DNA from: JANXSF01 sp043745195
Lineage (GTDB): Bacteria > Acidobacteriota > Terriglobia > Bryobacterales > Bryobacteraceae
Reading direction: 5' to 3'
Assembly: GCA_043745195.1 (NCBI GenBank)
Contig: JAYTTF010000030.1
Location: forward strand, 1 to 9,649
DNA: 9,649 nucleotides
Shown here piece after piece: positions 1 through 7,435 of this stretch; position 1 is the stretch's first letter; every line of letters begins with the position of its first letter. The translations under genes were made by a program, and so were the position numbers. The notes under the pieces are model-generated. The model was given only the letters and a program-made list of their open reading frames with translations, searched no databases and was not told where the DNA came from.

Positions 1-108
1 CATAGGGCAGCGCATTGATTTCATGGGAAGTTTAGTAGCTCGTGCCAGCCACCCATGTCCCCATTGGCTCGCAGTATCCAGCTTTATCGAGGTATGCAAC
101 TGCTGTTT

Positions 109-329
109 CTAGGATAATGCGATGTTGCGTCCAGATAGGTTCTGCTGATACCGAATCCCCTTGTCCGTGGTGATCACCAGATCAAACCCGTCATTTTCCG
201 CAGCCGATATCAAGGCGCCATTTACTAGCTGGCTCCAGCCTCGAATATAAGCCGTCTCGACTTCATGACCTAACAGCAACTTGCGAAGCGGCATGGAACG
301 TTGTGGTCCAGAAGGATCCGCATCAGCAT
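109..329 (-). pseudogene. DUF5615 PIN-like toxin, frameshifted and probably truncated
   Basis: Remnant of a PIN-like (VapC-type, DUF5615/COG4634) putative RNase toxin. Reading from the ATG at 329 (or 323) gives MRILLDHNVP, the usual family N-terminus with an early acidic residue. The frame then shifts by one base near 292-297 and continues as PLRKLLLGHEVETAYIRGW, NGALISAAENDGFDLVITTD and RYQQNLSGRNIAL, all typical of the family. The span of 221 nt is one base short of a multiple of three, as a single deletion predicts. A stop at 109-111 follows RNIALS, where family members normally run on for about 30 residues or more, so the C-terminus looks lost as well. The gene starts 2 nt after the stop of the upstream DUF433 gene, as in intact pairs of this kind. 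Seen: both frames and their motifs. Known: DUF433-DUF5615 pairs are predicted toxin-antitoxin modules. Inferred: no active toxin is made, unless the shift is a sequencing error. Confidence 0.7.
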
Positions 330-330
330 C

Positions 331-557
331 CTATCCTGCAACAGGTTCAGTTACACTCTGCGCTGCGTGCTCCAAAACGTTGTTCACCATTTCTCTGGTG
401 ACCCCTTGGAACCATTCGAGAAATTCCTGTACCGTTGCGCCGCTTTCTATATTGACAAAAAGCGCCGAAACGGGGCGCGCGTCCCACGGAAAATCCACGC
501 TCCGCTTAACTTTTCGGGGTGTCGTTCCAAGGATTGGCAAGTTGACCAATCGAGCAT
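331..557 (-). pseudogene. DUF433 antitoxin, frameshifted
   Basis: Remnant of a DUF433 (COG2442) antitoxin, a small winged-helix-like DNA-binding partner of PIN-like toxins. The ATG at 557 has a GAGGA ribosome-binding site 8 nt upstream (566-570). The first frame reads MLDWSTCQS, then LSGAWIFRGTRAP, the family's hallmark N-terminal block. Within the C/G-rich run at about 471-480 the frame shifts by one base, and the rest reads PVSALFVNIESGATVQEF, LEWFQGVTREM and VLEHAAQSV to a TAG at 331-333. The span is 227 nt, one short of a multiple of three. Repairing one base would give a 75-residue protein, normal for the family. The second frame alone opens at 576 with an 81-aa reading frame, but its N-terminal third then makes no family sense. 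A TATAAT-like box lies at 576-581 on the minus strand without a good -35 element. Decay or a homopolymer error are the two explanations. Confidence 0.72.
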
Positions 558-630
558 GATTCGGATCCTCGTCCAATTATATGCTTGATCTTGGGAGGGT
601 GTGCTCCTCAATGCGATAGAATCGATCAAC

Positions 631-3180
631 ATGCCCCTCAGCGCGTCTACGAAACCGGGCGACCACCTTGGCCCGTACGAAATAATTGCCCCCATCGGCG
701 AAGGTGGCATGGGCGCGGTTTGGAAAGCGCGTGACACGCGGCTTGATCGTACGGTTGCCGTCAAGGTTGCTAGCGTAGGTTTCAGCGAGCGGTTCGAGCG
801 CGAAGCCCGTTCCGTGGCCGCGTTCAATCACCCCAACATCTGCCAACTCTACGACGTTGGCCCCAATTATCTGGTCATGGAACTGGTCGATGGGGAACCA
901 CTCAAAGGCCCGCTGCCGGTGGAGAAGGCTGTGGAGTACGCCAAGCAAATCCTCGACGCACTGGACGCCGCTCATAAAAAGGGAATTATCCACCGTGATC
1001 TGAAGCCGGCCAATATCATGGTTTCAAAGCAGGGTATTAAGCTGCTCGACTTCGGTCTGGCCAAACAAGCCGGGCCGCTTACTCAAACCGACGCCACCGT
1101 TATCGCCGGCATCACTGGTCAGAACCAAATCGTTGGCACGCTGCAATACATGTCTCCCGAGCAGCTTCAAAACCAGCCGGCCGATGCTCGCAGCGACCTG
1201 TTCGCCTTCGGTTGCGTGCTGTATGAAATGCTCAGTGGCAAGCGAGCCTTCTCGGGTGACTCCGCCGCTTCACTTATCGGGGCCATTCTGCATCGCGAGC
1301 CAGAGCCGCTTGATATTGCTCCACCGCTGGACCGCGTCATCAAGCGCTGCCTCGCTAAAGATCCTGATGATCGTTTCCAGACTGCGCGTGATCTAAAGTA
1401 CAACCTTGCTCTTGCTATGGAGCCGAATCCTGTGGCGACAGGCCACTCAAAGCGAAGTTCGAGGATGCCGTGGATAGCTACAGCCGCGCTGGCCACCGTG
1501 TTGGCGGGGTTGCTTTACTTCCGTCCCCCGGCCGTTGAACCATTTGCCGCAGCCTTTCAAATTGAAGCTCCTGAGAGCGAGCATTTTCACCATGCGGCGA
1601 TTTCGCCAAACGGTAAGAATTTCGTAATTGAAGTGGATCCGACTGATGGAACGGACCGCACCTACCTTGTGTTGCGGCCAATGGATTCTCCTCTGCTCAG
1701 GCCACTGCCCCAAACCGAAGGGGCGAGAAGTCCAATCTGGTCGCCCGATAGCCGATTCGTCGCCTTTACGCAAAAGAACAAACTGAAGAAGATTGATATA
1801 GCAAGCGGTACGATTACGTTGATTGGCGAATTTCCTGGCACAGGTTCTCCCTGGAGGGGTGCCTGGAATCCCGATGGCGCTATCATCATTTCTCAGATGG
1901 CGGCCGTTTACCAGATCATGGCATCTGGTGGCCCATTCGCCAAATTGCCTACCCAATCAGGCGAAACGCGCAGGAACCCGTTCTGGCTCCCTGACGGCAA
2001 ACGCTATGTTTATTTTGTAATCGGGCGCGGCCTTCTGCTCGGATCGGTCGATTCAGAAAAATCTGAACTTATTGTTGAAGCAGAATCGGGAGGGAGGTTT
2101 GTTCCCTCCAAACCTGGATCATCCCATGGGCATTTGCTGTACATTCGCAGCAATGCCTTAATGGCTAGGCCATTCAACGCATCCAAAGTTCAATCCACGG
2201 GGGAACCCATTCAGATAGCTAATCCGATTGTTAATGCAACGGGGAGTTCCTCGATGGTGTTTTCTGTTTCGGAAAATGGAGTGCTTGCCTATCGCGGCGG
2301 TTCTATCGAAGCCGGTTTGCGCCGATATACGTTGGGCGGAGAAGTTAAAGATTTGGCGGCAAATTGCCGCTGTTTGGAGGTAGCGGCTTCCCCAGATGGA
2401 AAACAATTGGCGCTGACGGTTGGTGAAGGCAATCGCGATGTCTGGTTGAGGGACATTCAGCGGGGTGTGCAAACCCGCTTCACTTTTGAGACAGGGACGG
2501 ACGGCGCGCCCGTTTGGTCTCCTGATAGTACCTGGCTTGCGTTTAGCGCCAAACGTGGAGATAAAGAGGGTATTTTCAAGAAGCGAGCTAATGGCACCAG
2601 TGGAGAGGAAATGCTGCTTGCATCCACCCAAAGAGCCAGGGCGAATGATTGGTCGCCGGACGGCAGGTTCCTGGTCTACTCAACCGTGGATAGGGAAAAC
2701 GGCAGCGACTTGTGGTTACTGCCACTTCACGGGGACGCTAAGCCGATTCCTTATTTGCAAACCAGGTTTAATGAAAACCACGCGCAGATTTCTCCCGATG
2801 GCCGTTTCCTTGCGTACGAATCGAATGAATCGGGTGCCGCTGAAGTGTATGTCCGGACCTTTCCGGATCCCGCTGGAGGCAAGTGGAGGATTTCAACCCA
2901 ATACGGCGGACGTCCTCGATGGAGCAAGTCTGGCCGGGAGATTTACTTCACGGGCTTATCCAGGCAACTGAACATTGTGGAGGTCAAGACTGCGCCGACG
3001 CTTGAGGTTATCAAAACGCGCATGCCTTTTCTCTTGCCTACATTAAGTTATACAGTGGGGCAGAACATGAACTTCAGCTATTCGGTTCTTGACGGGACAT
3101 CTGTAGTTGGGATTACAGAGGTGGGGGACGGCCGCTGGCCAGTAACAGTAGTGCTGAATTGGCTAAGCGCCGTGAAGTAG
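631..3180 (+). CDS. Transmembrane Ser/Thr protein kinase with TolB/PD40 beta-propeller sensor half
   Basis: Predicted membrane-spanning Hanks-type Ser/Thr kinase of 849 aa. With M1 at 631, the cytoplasmic kinase domain spans about residues 14-262: glycine loop GEGGMG 23-28, ATP-binding lysine K45 in VAVKV, helix-C glutamate E58, catalytic HRDLKPAN 121-128, DFG 140-142, and the activation segment ending in MSPE 174-177. All residues needed for activity are present. A single membrane helix lies at about 280-297. The rest is a beta-propeller of PD40/TolB-type repeats with SPDG-like turns near 324, 370, 412, 451, 586, 629, 674, 720 and 764, presumably outside the cytoplasm and sensing a ligand or partner. 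Such kinases are abundant in Acidobacteriota; substrates are generally unknown. An in-frame GTG at 601 would add ten residues; GGGAGGG (593-599) lies too close to it (2 nt). I prefer the ATG at 631 because family members begin shortly before the GPYEI motif, though it lacks a clear ribosome-binding site. The gene stands alone, divergent from the decayed toxin-antitoxin pair. Confidence 0.93.
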   Translation: MPLSASTKPGDHLGPYEIIAPIGEGGMGAVWKARDTRLDRTVAVKVASVGFSERFEREARSVAAFNHPNICQLYDVGPNYLVMELVDGEPLKGPLPVEKAVEYAKQILDALDAAHKKGIIHRDLKPANIMVSKQGIKLLDFGLAKQAGPLTQTDATVIAGITGQNQIVGTLQYMSPEQLQNQPADARSDLFAFGCVLYEMLSGKRAFSGDSAASLIGAILHREPEPLDIAPPLDRVIKRCLAKDPDDRFQTARDLKYNLALAMEPNPVATGHSKRSSRMPWIATAALATVLAGLLYFRPPAVEPFAAAFQIEAPESEHFHHAAISPNGKNFVIEVDPTDGTDRTYLVLRPMDSPLLRPLPQTEGARSPIWSPDSRFVAFTQKNKLKKIDIASGTITLIGEFPGTGSPWRGAWNPDGAIIISQMAAVYQIMASGGPFAKLPTQSGETRRNPFWLPDGKRYVYFVIGRGLLLGSVDSEKSELIVEAESGGRFVPSKPGSSHGHLLYIRSNALMARPFNASKVQSTGEPIQIANPIVNATGSSSMVFSVSENGVLAYRGGSIEAGLRRYTLGGEVKDLAANCRCLEVAASPDGKQLALTVGEGNRDVWLRDIQRGVQTRFTFETGTDGAPVWSPDSTWLAFSAKRGDKEGIFKKRANGTSGEEMLLASTQRARANDWSPDGRFLVYSTVDRENGSDLWLLPLHGDAKPIPYLQTRFNENHAQISPDGRFLAYESNESGAAEVYVRTFPDPAGGKWRISTQYGGRPRWSKSGREIYFTGLSRQLNIVEVKTAPTLEVIKTRMPFLLPTLSYTVGQNMNFSYSVLDGTSVVGITEVGDGRWPVTVVLNWLSAVK

Positions 3181-3457
3181 CGTTGCGACCGAACTCGTCA
3201 CGCGCTATCCATGCGGCAAACTTCTTCAGCTTTTCCAGCAGCGGGCACTTCTGTCTCAGCGGCCTTCGCAGCTTCATCCCAAAACGGCAGTTGAGAAAAA
3301 CTGACTAACAAAATAGTCGCAAAACCATTGACTTCCCGTGCGGGAATTAAGAAATATTGGGTCACCCGGAGGGTTAGACTAAAGAGCTTGAAAAGGGCCG
3401 CCAATGGGGACACGAGAGACCGGTAGTGCGCCGGGATAAACTGGCATGTAGCAGGGA
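3181..3457. other. Gap between convergent genes, no convincing gene
   Basis: This gap follows the kinase stop and leads into the retroelement-like remnant before the 3' end of the CHAT gene. A minus-strand reading frame of 96 codons crosses it, but it has no recognisable domain, no clear ribosome-binding site and unremarkable composition. No strong hairpin followed by a T-run was found for either of the two convergent genes. ACCC-GGA-GGGT at 3364-3374 is only a 4-bp stem. The 13-mer GCCAATGGGGACA at 3400-3412 recurs inverted at 56-68. Confidence 0.5.
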
Positions 3458-3535
3458 ATGAAAGAGTCCTACGGGAAAGGAGTAGCAAACCATCCTGGCC
3501 TCGAGTTTTGCGGTTTTACGCTTCGGAGTACCTAG
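3458..3535 (+). mobile_element. Remnant resembling the leader reading frame of a group II intron/RT element
   Basis: A 25-codon reading frame begins MKESYGKGVANHPGLEFCG and stops at 3533-3535. From memory, this closely resembles the short hypothetical proteins (MKESY.EG.A.H..PESC type) often annotated just upstream of group II intron reverse transcriptase/maturase genes, where the DNA is really part of the intron-like element. The preceding bases, including CCGGTAGTGCGCCGGGATAA at 3420-3439, may belong to the same fragment. The similarity stops after the cysteine at codon 18, and what follows is the 3' end of the CHAT gene on the other strand, so no reverse transcriptase is left here. Seen: the reading frame. 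Known: the association, recalled rather than searched. Inferred: a broken insertion scar rather than a working peptide gene. Confidence 0.45.
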
Positions 3536-3538
3536 TTT

Positions 3539-5995
3539 TTACTGGGTAGTATTGACGTAGAGTTGCCAGGGGCCCCAATAATAAGGCTTTCGCAGATATG
3601 TGTTGGAATTTATCATCTTCAATTTGGCCTCACGCAGGGCTGTTCCTGGCGATTGACCAGCTTTGATTCCTATATATAAATCACCAAACAAATCGGCAGC
3701 AGCTTTATCATCCACGTTCCACAATCCGGCTATCACGCGCTTTGCTCCCGCTTTCAAGAATGCATGCGATAGGCCAACTAATCCTTCTCCGGAAAAGGCT
3801 TTGGCACCAGCGCTGCGGCATGCGGAAAGGACCACTAACTCCGCGCTCAACTTTTGAAGGGCAATATCGTTGGCTGTTACTCTATACCCTTTTGGATCAT
3901 CTTTCAAAATCAAAGCGGAATCCATCGGGTTGGCGAAATTCGCTGTTGCATGAATCGCGAAATGGAGAAAGGTAAATTTCCCGGCATCTGCTTTCAGATA
4001 TTCTGCACGGCTGGCGTTTGCGCCCAATAGCGGCTTTACGAGGTCTGCTGGAAAAGCTACTGCAGCATATTCCACTTCTCTTGCAGAGTTTGGGAGAGAT
4101 TTGAAGGGCGCAGGATAATGATCGGGTGATCCAACTACAAGTAAGGATCGCGTGGCTGACGGCGCTGCATGTTGAAGGCGAATTGTGCGCAGAGAAGGGG
4201 AGACAGACAATTCATGATCTTCAATAAGGAACAGATGAAGGCCAAAGGAAGGAAGCGTTTCAAAGTTGATGGAATGCAGAACAGTATCGGGCACAATCAG
4301 CAACGGAGCATCGTGTTTAATGTGTTTGCGGGCGGGCTCAAGCAAAATCTGAAAAAGCTTTGCTCGCGCACCATTCGTATTGTCGAGAGGCTCTCGAACG
4401 GCGTCGATAAATTTACGGTACTCATCTACTAAGATGCGGATTTCGTTTTCAGGGGGAAGTGGATAGACGGCTATGCCGGTAGGCTGAATCACCCATAGAT
4501 GAGATTCGCGGGTGCCTAGGGAATAGTACAGGATGGTCCGGTTCGCGGCACGGGATAGGGCGACGGGGTTTCCTGAATTGTTACCGAGGCTATCGCCCAT
4601 TGCTTTTGCTCTGCCAGAATCGGCTACTGCCAATGCCTGTTCCGTTTTTCCCTGCGCCAGCAAGTAGTCAACATACTCTTGAAACAAGTGCCGATGCTTT
4701 GCGAAATAGAAGATCCGATCCGAATCCCCGTTCATGGTAATTCTTCGTTTTTCAGCGAGCCCCCCAGCTTTTTCGAAAGCTGCGGCAGCCTTCGCGGGCT
4801 GGTTTGATTCCACGAACAGGCCGACCAGTCCTGATGCGGCTTCCAGTTGTAATTCAGAGTCGATGGCACTCTGGGCTGCCGTGTATAAAGCCTCAGCTTG
4901 AGGGAACTGTTTTCGTCCACGGGCGATGCGTGCTGCGTTGAAATAGTTCAATGCGAGGCCGGATGGAATGTTCAGTTTCTTATACAAATCTCTTGCTTCG
5001 TCGTTGAATTTCATTGCTGCTTCATATTTCTCTAAGCCAATGTGAGCAACAGCAAGATTGTGAATAATATCTGCCCTCTTATTTTCGGTGGAAATGATTT
5101 GAAGTGCACGCTGAAAGAAAATTAGTGCTCCCTGGTGGTCTCCATGATCCTCCAAAAGGCCACCTAAGTTGTTTAACCAGATTTGCTGCGATTTGAAATT
5201 TTCTACATCTTTCATACCTTGCTCCGCCTTGGTCAGCAAGGATTCAGCTTCGTCCAAATTTCCCAGCTTGCGGTAACAGACGCCTAAGTTGCCTTTGGCT
5301 TTTGCGATGTCTCTTTTTAGCCCTAGCTCTTGAAATATTTTGAGGGCGCGTTCCAGCCAATAGATGGCATCGTCCCAGCGGTTCTCGCGAAGCATCAGCA
5401 CACCCATATTGCCCAGGCACTGACCTAGAAGGTGATCGTTTCCAAGAGCAACAGCTTTGGCGATAGCTTGCTGGGAAGTTGCTTCCGCCTCGATCCACTG
5501 GTCTTGCAAAATGTGAAGCTGATTCAAGCGGAGCTCAATTCGAGCCTCAGTTTCAAGCGAGCCTGCTTTCTTTGCCAAAGCAAGGGATTGGTACAACTGC
5601 TGCTTGGCTAATGGCGCGTTTGACTGATCGGTTGCAATTTGTCCCAACAGCATTAAGCGCGTTGCTTCCAGCAAGGGATCTTCTGGCACCGGTTTGCTTA
5701 CCAGGATAACCGTCGCATTGGTGCTGTCCGCTTGGTTAATCAGGATATTTGCTTTTAGTAGATTGAATTTCCAAATTTCCTGCGGAGCAAGTGGTCGACT
5801 TAATTGAGTGTCTATTAAAGCAGAAGCCTCTTTCAACTGCCAGTGCTGAAAGAGGTATTCTGCTTTTTCGTAAACCGAAAGGGGTGAATTATCCCGCTGC
5901 CGTCCGCAGGAACTTATGCACAGGAGTGCGGCTATGGCCAGGGATCGCCGTTGCCTGCTGTTCCACCAAATCCTAAATCCCCTTCTCCTGGACAT
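3539..5995 (-). CDS. TPR-CHAT domain lipoprotein, predicted caspase/separase-like cysteine peptidase
   Basis: An 818-aa predicted protease with a TPR arm. Residues 1-30 form a signal peptide: basic MSRRRGFRIWWNSRQRR, hydrophobic SLAIAALLCIS, then lipobox ISSC with lipidated C30, so it should be exported and membrane-anchored. Residues about 40-460 are helical TPR-like repeats (for example around 195-225, 235-260, 275-300, 312-340 and 350-378). The CHAT domain fills about 485-818: FLHFAIHATANF carries H678 and the probable catalytic H682, and VVLSACRSAG carries the probable catalytic C726, followed by FSGEGLVGLSHAFLKAGAKRV and LWNVDD, both CHAT hallmarks. The usual HG after the catalytic histidine is HA here. 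It is the last gene of a minus-strand block behind sigma, anti-sigma and an orphan gene, and its first 64 nt overlap the orphan's 3' end. A GAGG ribosome-binding site at 6006-6009 sits 10 nt before the ATG, and no other in-frame ATG or GTG precedes the signal peptide core. Substrate unknown; proteolysis of a neighbour is inference. Confidence 0.92.
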   Translation of the reverse strand: MSRRRGFRIWWNSRQRRSLAIAALLCISSCGRQRDNSPLSVYEKAEYLFQHWQLKEASALIDTQLSRPLAPQEIWKFNLLKANILINQADSTNATVILVSKPVPEDPLLEATRLMLLGQIATDQSNAPLAKQQLYQSLALAKKAGSLETEARIELRLNQLHILQDQWIEAEATSQQAIAKAVALGNDHLLGQCLGNMGVLMLRENRWDDAIYWLERALKIFQELGLKRDIAKAKGNLGVCYRKLGNLDEAESLLTKAEQGMKDVENFKSQQIWLNNLGGLLEDHGDHQGALIFFQRALQIISTENKRADIIHNLAVAHIGLEKYEAAMKFNDEARDLYKKLNIPSGLALNYFNAARIARGRKQFPQAEALYTAAQSAIDSELQLEAASGLVGLFVESNQPAKAAAAFEKAGGLAEKRRITMNGDSDRIFYFAKHRHLFQEYVDYLLAQGKTEQALAVADSGRAKAMGDSLGNNSGNPVALSRAANRTILYYSLGTRESHLWVIQPTGIAVYPLPPENEIRILVDEYRKFIDAVREPLDNTNGARAKLFQILLEPARKHIKHDAPLLIVPDTVLHSINFETLPSFGLHLFLIEDHELSVSPSLRTIRLQHAAPSATRSLLVVGSPDHYPAPFKSLPNSAREVEYAAVAFPADLVKPLLGANASRAEYLKADAGKFTFLHFAIHATANFANPMDSALILKDDPKGYRVTANDIALQKLSAELVVLSACRSAGAKAFSGEGLVGLSHAFLKAGAKRVIAGLWNVDDKAAADLFGDLYIGIKAGQSPGTALREAKLKMINSNTYLRKPYYWGPWQLYVNTTQ

Positions 5996-6660
5996 CCTAG
6001 TGTGACCTCAAGCATGCTGACACGACGCGCGTTCGATGAACAAAACAGCTGGGCCAAGCGTACAGTACCGAATTGCGGGATATCCAATTCATGATTCTTA
6101 AATCCAAACTTAGTATCGTTTGCAACCATGGTATATCCGCTGAGTGGTCCTCGACTTTGCCCTAAACTTAATGCTGCTAACTCCTGGACGGCATCTGCTT
6201 CGGCTTTGCGCAGGCTTGACCCGGTTGAAAAGGTGTTGAATAAACCAGTGGCCATCTGAATGTCCAAAAGTCTTCCATCGATCCTGAGGTTTTCAAAGGA
6301 GCAACCAAGAGGTGTGATCTCCGATTCCGCGCCGTCCATGTTGATATGTTTTGCAGAGACGCGGGAAATGATTCGATCACACGTGATCATATCCAGGATG
6401 TTGATCTTCTCAATTGAGACCGACGCCAAGGAAAAATAGGCATTATCATTTCGGCTGAAGCTTCCCACTGTTTGACTGTGGGCTGCTCCGAAAGATACGA
6501 AATTCTTGTATCGGTAGTTTTCTACGCGGGCTTGGGAGTAGCCAACGTTCAGTTGTGCGCAGGTGGCTTGACCTTCCAGAATTTCTTGAAACGGAAGGGT
6601 AATTTGTCCGCCGAAAGCAACGGCGCTTGCATGGTAAAGAAAAACTTTCTTTTCAGGCAT
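5932..6660 (-). CDS. Unrecognised protein in the sigma/CHAT block
   Basis: A 242-aa protein I cannot assign to a named family. It has no signal peptide or membrane helix. The sequence alternates short hydrophobic and polar stretches, suggesting mostly beta structure in the first two thirds (for example ASVSIEKINILDMI, then CDRIISRVSAKHINMDG and CSFENLRIDGRLLDI). The pattern, a strand pair then a DG-rich loop then an LxIDG strand, loosely recalls beta-rich surface-protein modules, but this is weak. Five cysteines are present. The tail is glycine-rich and ends GGTAGNGDPWP; this part is encoded where the gene overlaps the start of the CHAT gene by 64 nt. The ATG at 6660 is preferred because AAGGA (6668-6672) lies 7 nt upstream; an upstream ATG at 6675 would add five residues but has no such site. 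The gap to the anti-sigma gene is only 20 nt, so the two are surely cotranscribed. It could be a substrate, cofactor or effector of the CHAT peptidase; none of these is shown. Confidence 0.85.
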   Translation of the reverse strand: MPEKKVFLYHASAVAFGGQITLPFQEILEGQATCAQLNVGYSQARVENYRYKNFVSFGAAHSQTVGSFSRNDNAYFSLASVSIEKINILDMITCDRIISRVSAKHINMDGAESEITPLGCSFENLRIDGRLLDIQMATGLFNTFSTGSSLRKAEADAVQELAALSLGQSRGPLSGYTMVANDTKFGFKNHELDIPQFGTVRLAQLFCSSNARRVSMLEVTLGCPGEGDLGFGGTAGNGDPWP

Positions 6661-6667
6661 GGAGCAT

Positions 6668-6672
6668 TCCTT
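6668..6672 (-). promoter_or_regulatory. Ribosome-binding site deciding the start of the orphan gene
   Basis: AAGGA on the minus strand lies 7 nt before the ATG at 6660. It lies downstream of the alternative ATG at 6675, so it supports the shorter protein beginning MPEKKVFLYHA. Confidence 0.5.
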
Positions 6673-6680
6673 CATTAGTT

Positions 6681-7385
6681 TTATTTTTGGCGGAGTTGGA
6701 AAAGATATTCGGCAAGGGCTTTACCGTTCTGATTTCCTGGCTCCATTACAGCAAGGGTGTAGGCGCCACTTTCCAATACTCTGGTTGGGACGCCAACGTA
6801 CATCGGTTGACCTGGAAGAGGTCGAGAAACTGGAATTGCAATTACCTGCTCCCCAGTCTGCTTACGCACATTGCAAACATAGGATTCAGCATTGCTGGCC
6901 CAGCCGGTATCGAAATAGACGGTGATAATCTTCTTGTTTTTTGAAAAGGGAATCGCGTCGTCCTCTTCGCCGCGTGTGATACCTTTTAGCGGGAAAGAGC
7001 CCTCCGATTGATATGTAGCTGGTGAATCCAGCTCCCTTTGCAAAGCCGGGTTCACCACCAGTGCTTCATTCACGTATAGTCCCAGAAAGATTAGTGATGC
7101 AAACACCGGGGCGCCAGCCCTGATTGTTTGTAGGAAACGTTGCAAAATGTTCCCGGCAGGTACCGGGAGCACTATCTTTTTTCCCTCAAACTCTGCTGCC
7201 TCTGGGAGCTGCTCGCGCAGGACAACGCGGGCATTTGTAAGAAACATGGCTGTTTGATTGAGTTGCTTTGAACACTCGGAACATTCAAAAAAATGGACAT
7301 CTAAAAGTTCCATTTCCTGGGGGGTGAGATGGCCGAGAACGTAGCTATCGATGGCTCCTGAACTTTCTACTTGCTGGTGATCCAT
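6681..7385 (-). CDS. Zinc-finger (zf-HC2-like) membrane anti-sigma factor
   Basis: A 234-aa predicted anti-sigma factor that should hold the neighbouring ECF-like sigma factor at the membrane. With M1 at 7385, the N-terminal domain contains the HxxxCxxC zinc-binding signature of ZAS anti-sigma factors: H31, C35 and C38 in HFFECSECSK. It follows a short helix (IDSYVLGHLTPQEMELLD) also typical of zf-HC2 proteins. One membrane helix lies at about residues 91-111 (APVFASLIFLGLYV and flanks). The outer part, about 115-234, is unassigned and looks beta-rich (KIITVYFDTGW, PMYVGVP, YTLAVMEPG), possibly a sensor. It starts 50 nt after the sigma gene ends. GGGGA (7395-7399) is 9 nt before the ATG at 7385 but directly abuts the ATG at 7394, so the later start is preferred; the earlier one adds three residues. 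Sigma binding is inferred from the motif and adjacency. If regulated proteolysis frees the sigma factor, the CHAT peptidase encoded two genes downstream is an obvious candidate. Confidence 0.85.
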   Translation of the reverse strand: MDHQQVESSGAIDSYVLGHLTPQEMELLDVHFFECSECSKQLNQTAMFLTNARVVLREQLPEAAEFEGKKIVLPVPAGNILQRFLQTIRAGAPVFASLIFLGLYVNEALVVNPALQRELDSPATYQSEGSFPLKGITRGEEDDAIPFSKNKKIITVYFDTGWASNAESYVCNVRKQTGEQVIAIPVSRPLPGQPMYVGVPTRVLESGAYTLAVMEPGNQNGKALAEYLFQLRQK

Positions 7386-7435
7386 TTGCAACATTCCCCA
7401 ATGGTGATGTGAAGTTCAAAGCTAAAGCGTTTCAT

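Noticed and set aside
2..112. Open plus-strand frame at the left edge
   Set aside because: 36 codons with no recognisable features and a cysteine-rich, irregular composition; it overlaps the end of the decayed toxin.
601..630. GTG at 601 as the kinase start
   Set aside because: The purine-rich GGGAGGG is only 2 nt away, too close for initiation, and the ten extra residues have no counterpart in typical family N-termini. Kept only as an alternative.
2158..2631. 157-codon minus-strand reading frame inside the kinase gene
   Set aside because: Shadow of the clearly coding plus-strand propeller region; no recognisable protein features.
3364..3374. ACCC-GGA-GGGT hairpin as a terminator for the kinase or CHAT gene
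   Set aside because: 4-bp stem, 3-nt loop and no T-run on either side.
3198..3488. 96-codon minus-strand reading frame in the gap between the kinase and CHAT genes
   Set aside because: No domain, no ribosome-binding site, irregular composition, and it overlaps the retroelement-like remnant on the other strand. Probably a chance open frame.
6661..6675. ATG at 6675 as the start of the orphan protein
   Set aside because: No ribosome-binding site upstream, whereas AAGGA is well placed for the ATG at 6660.
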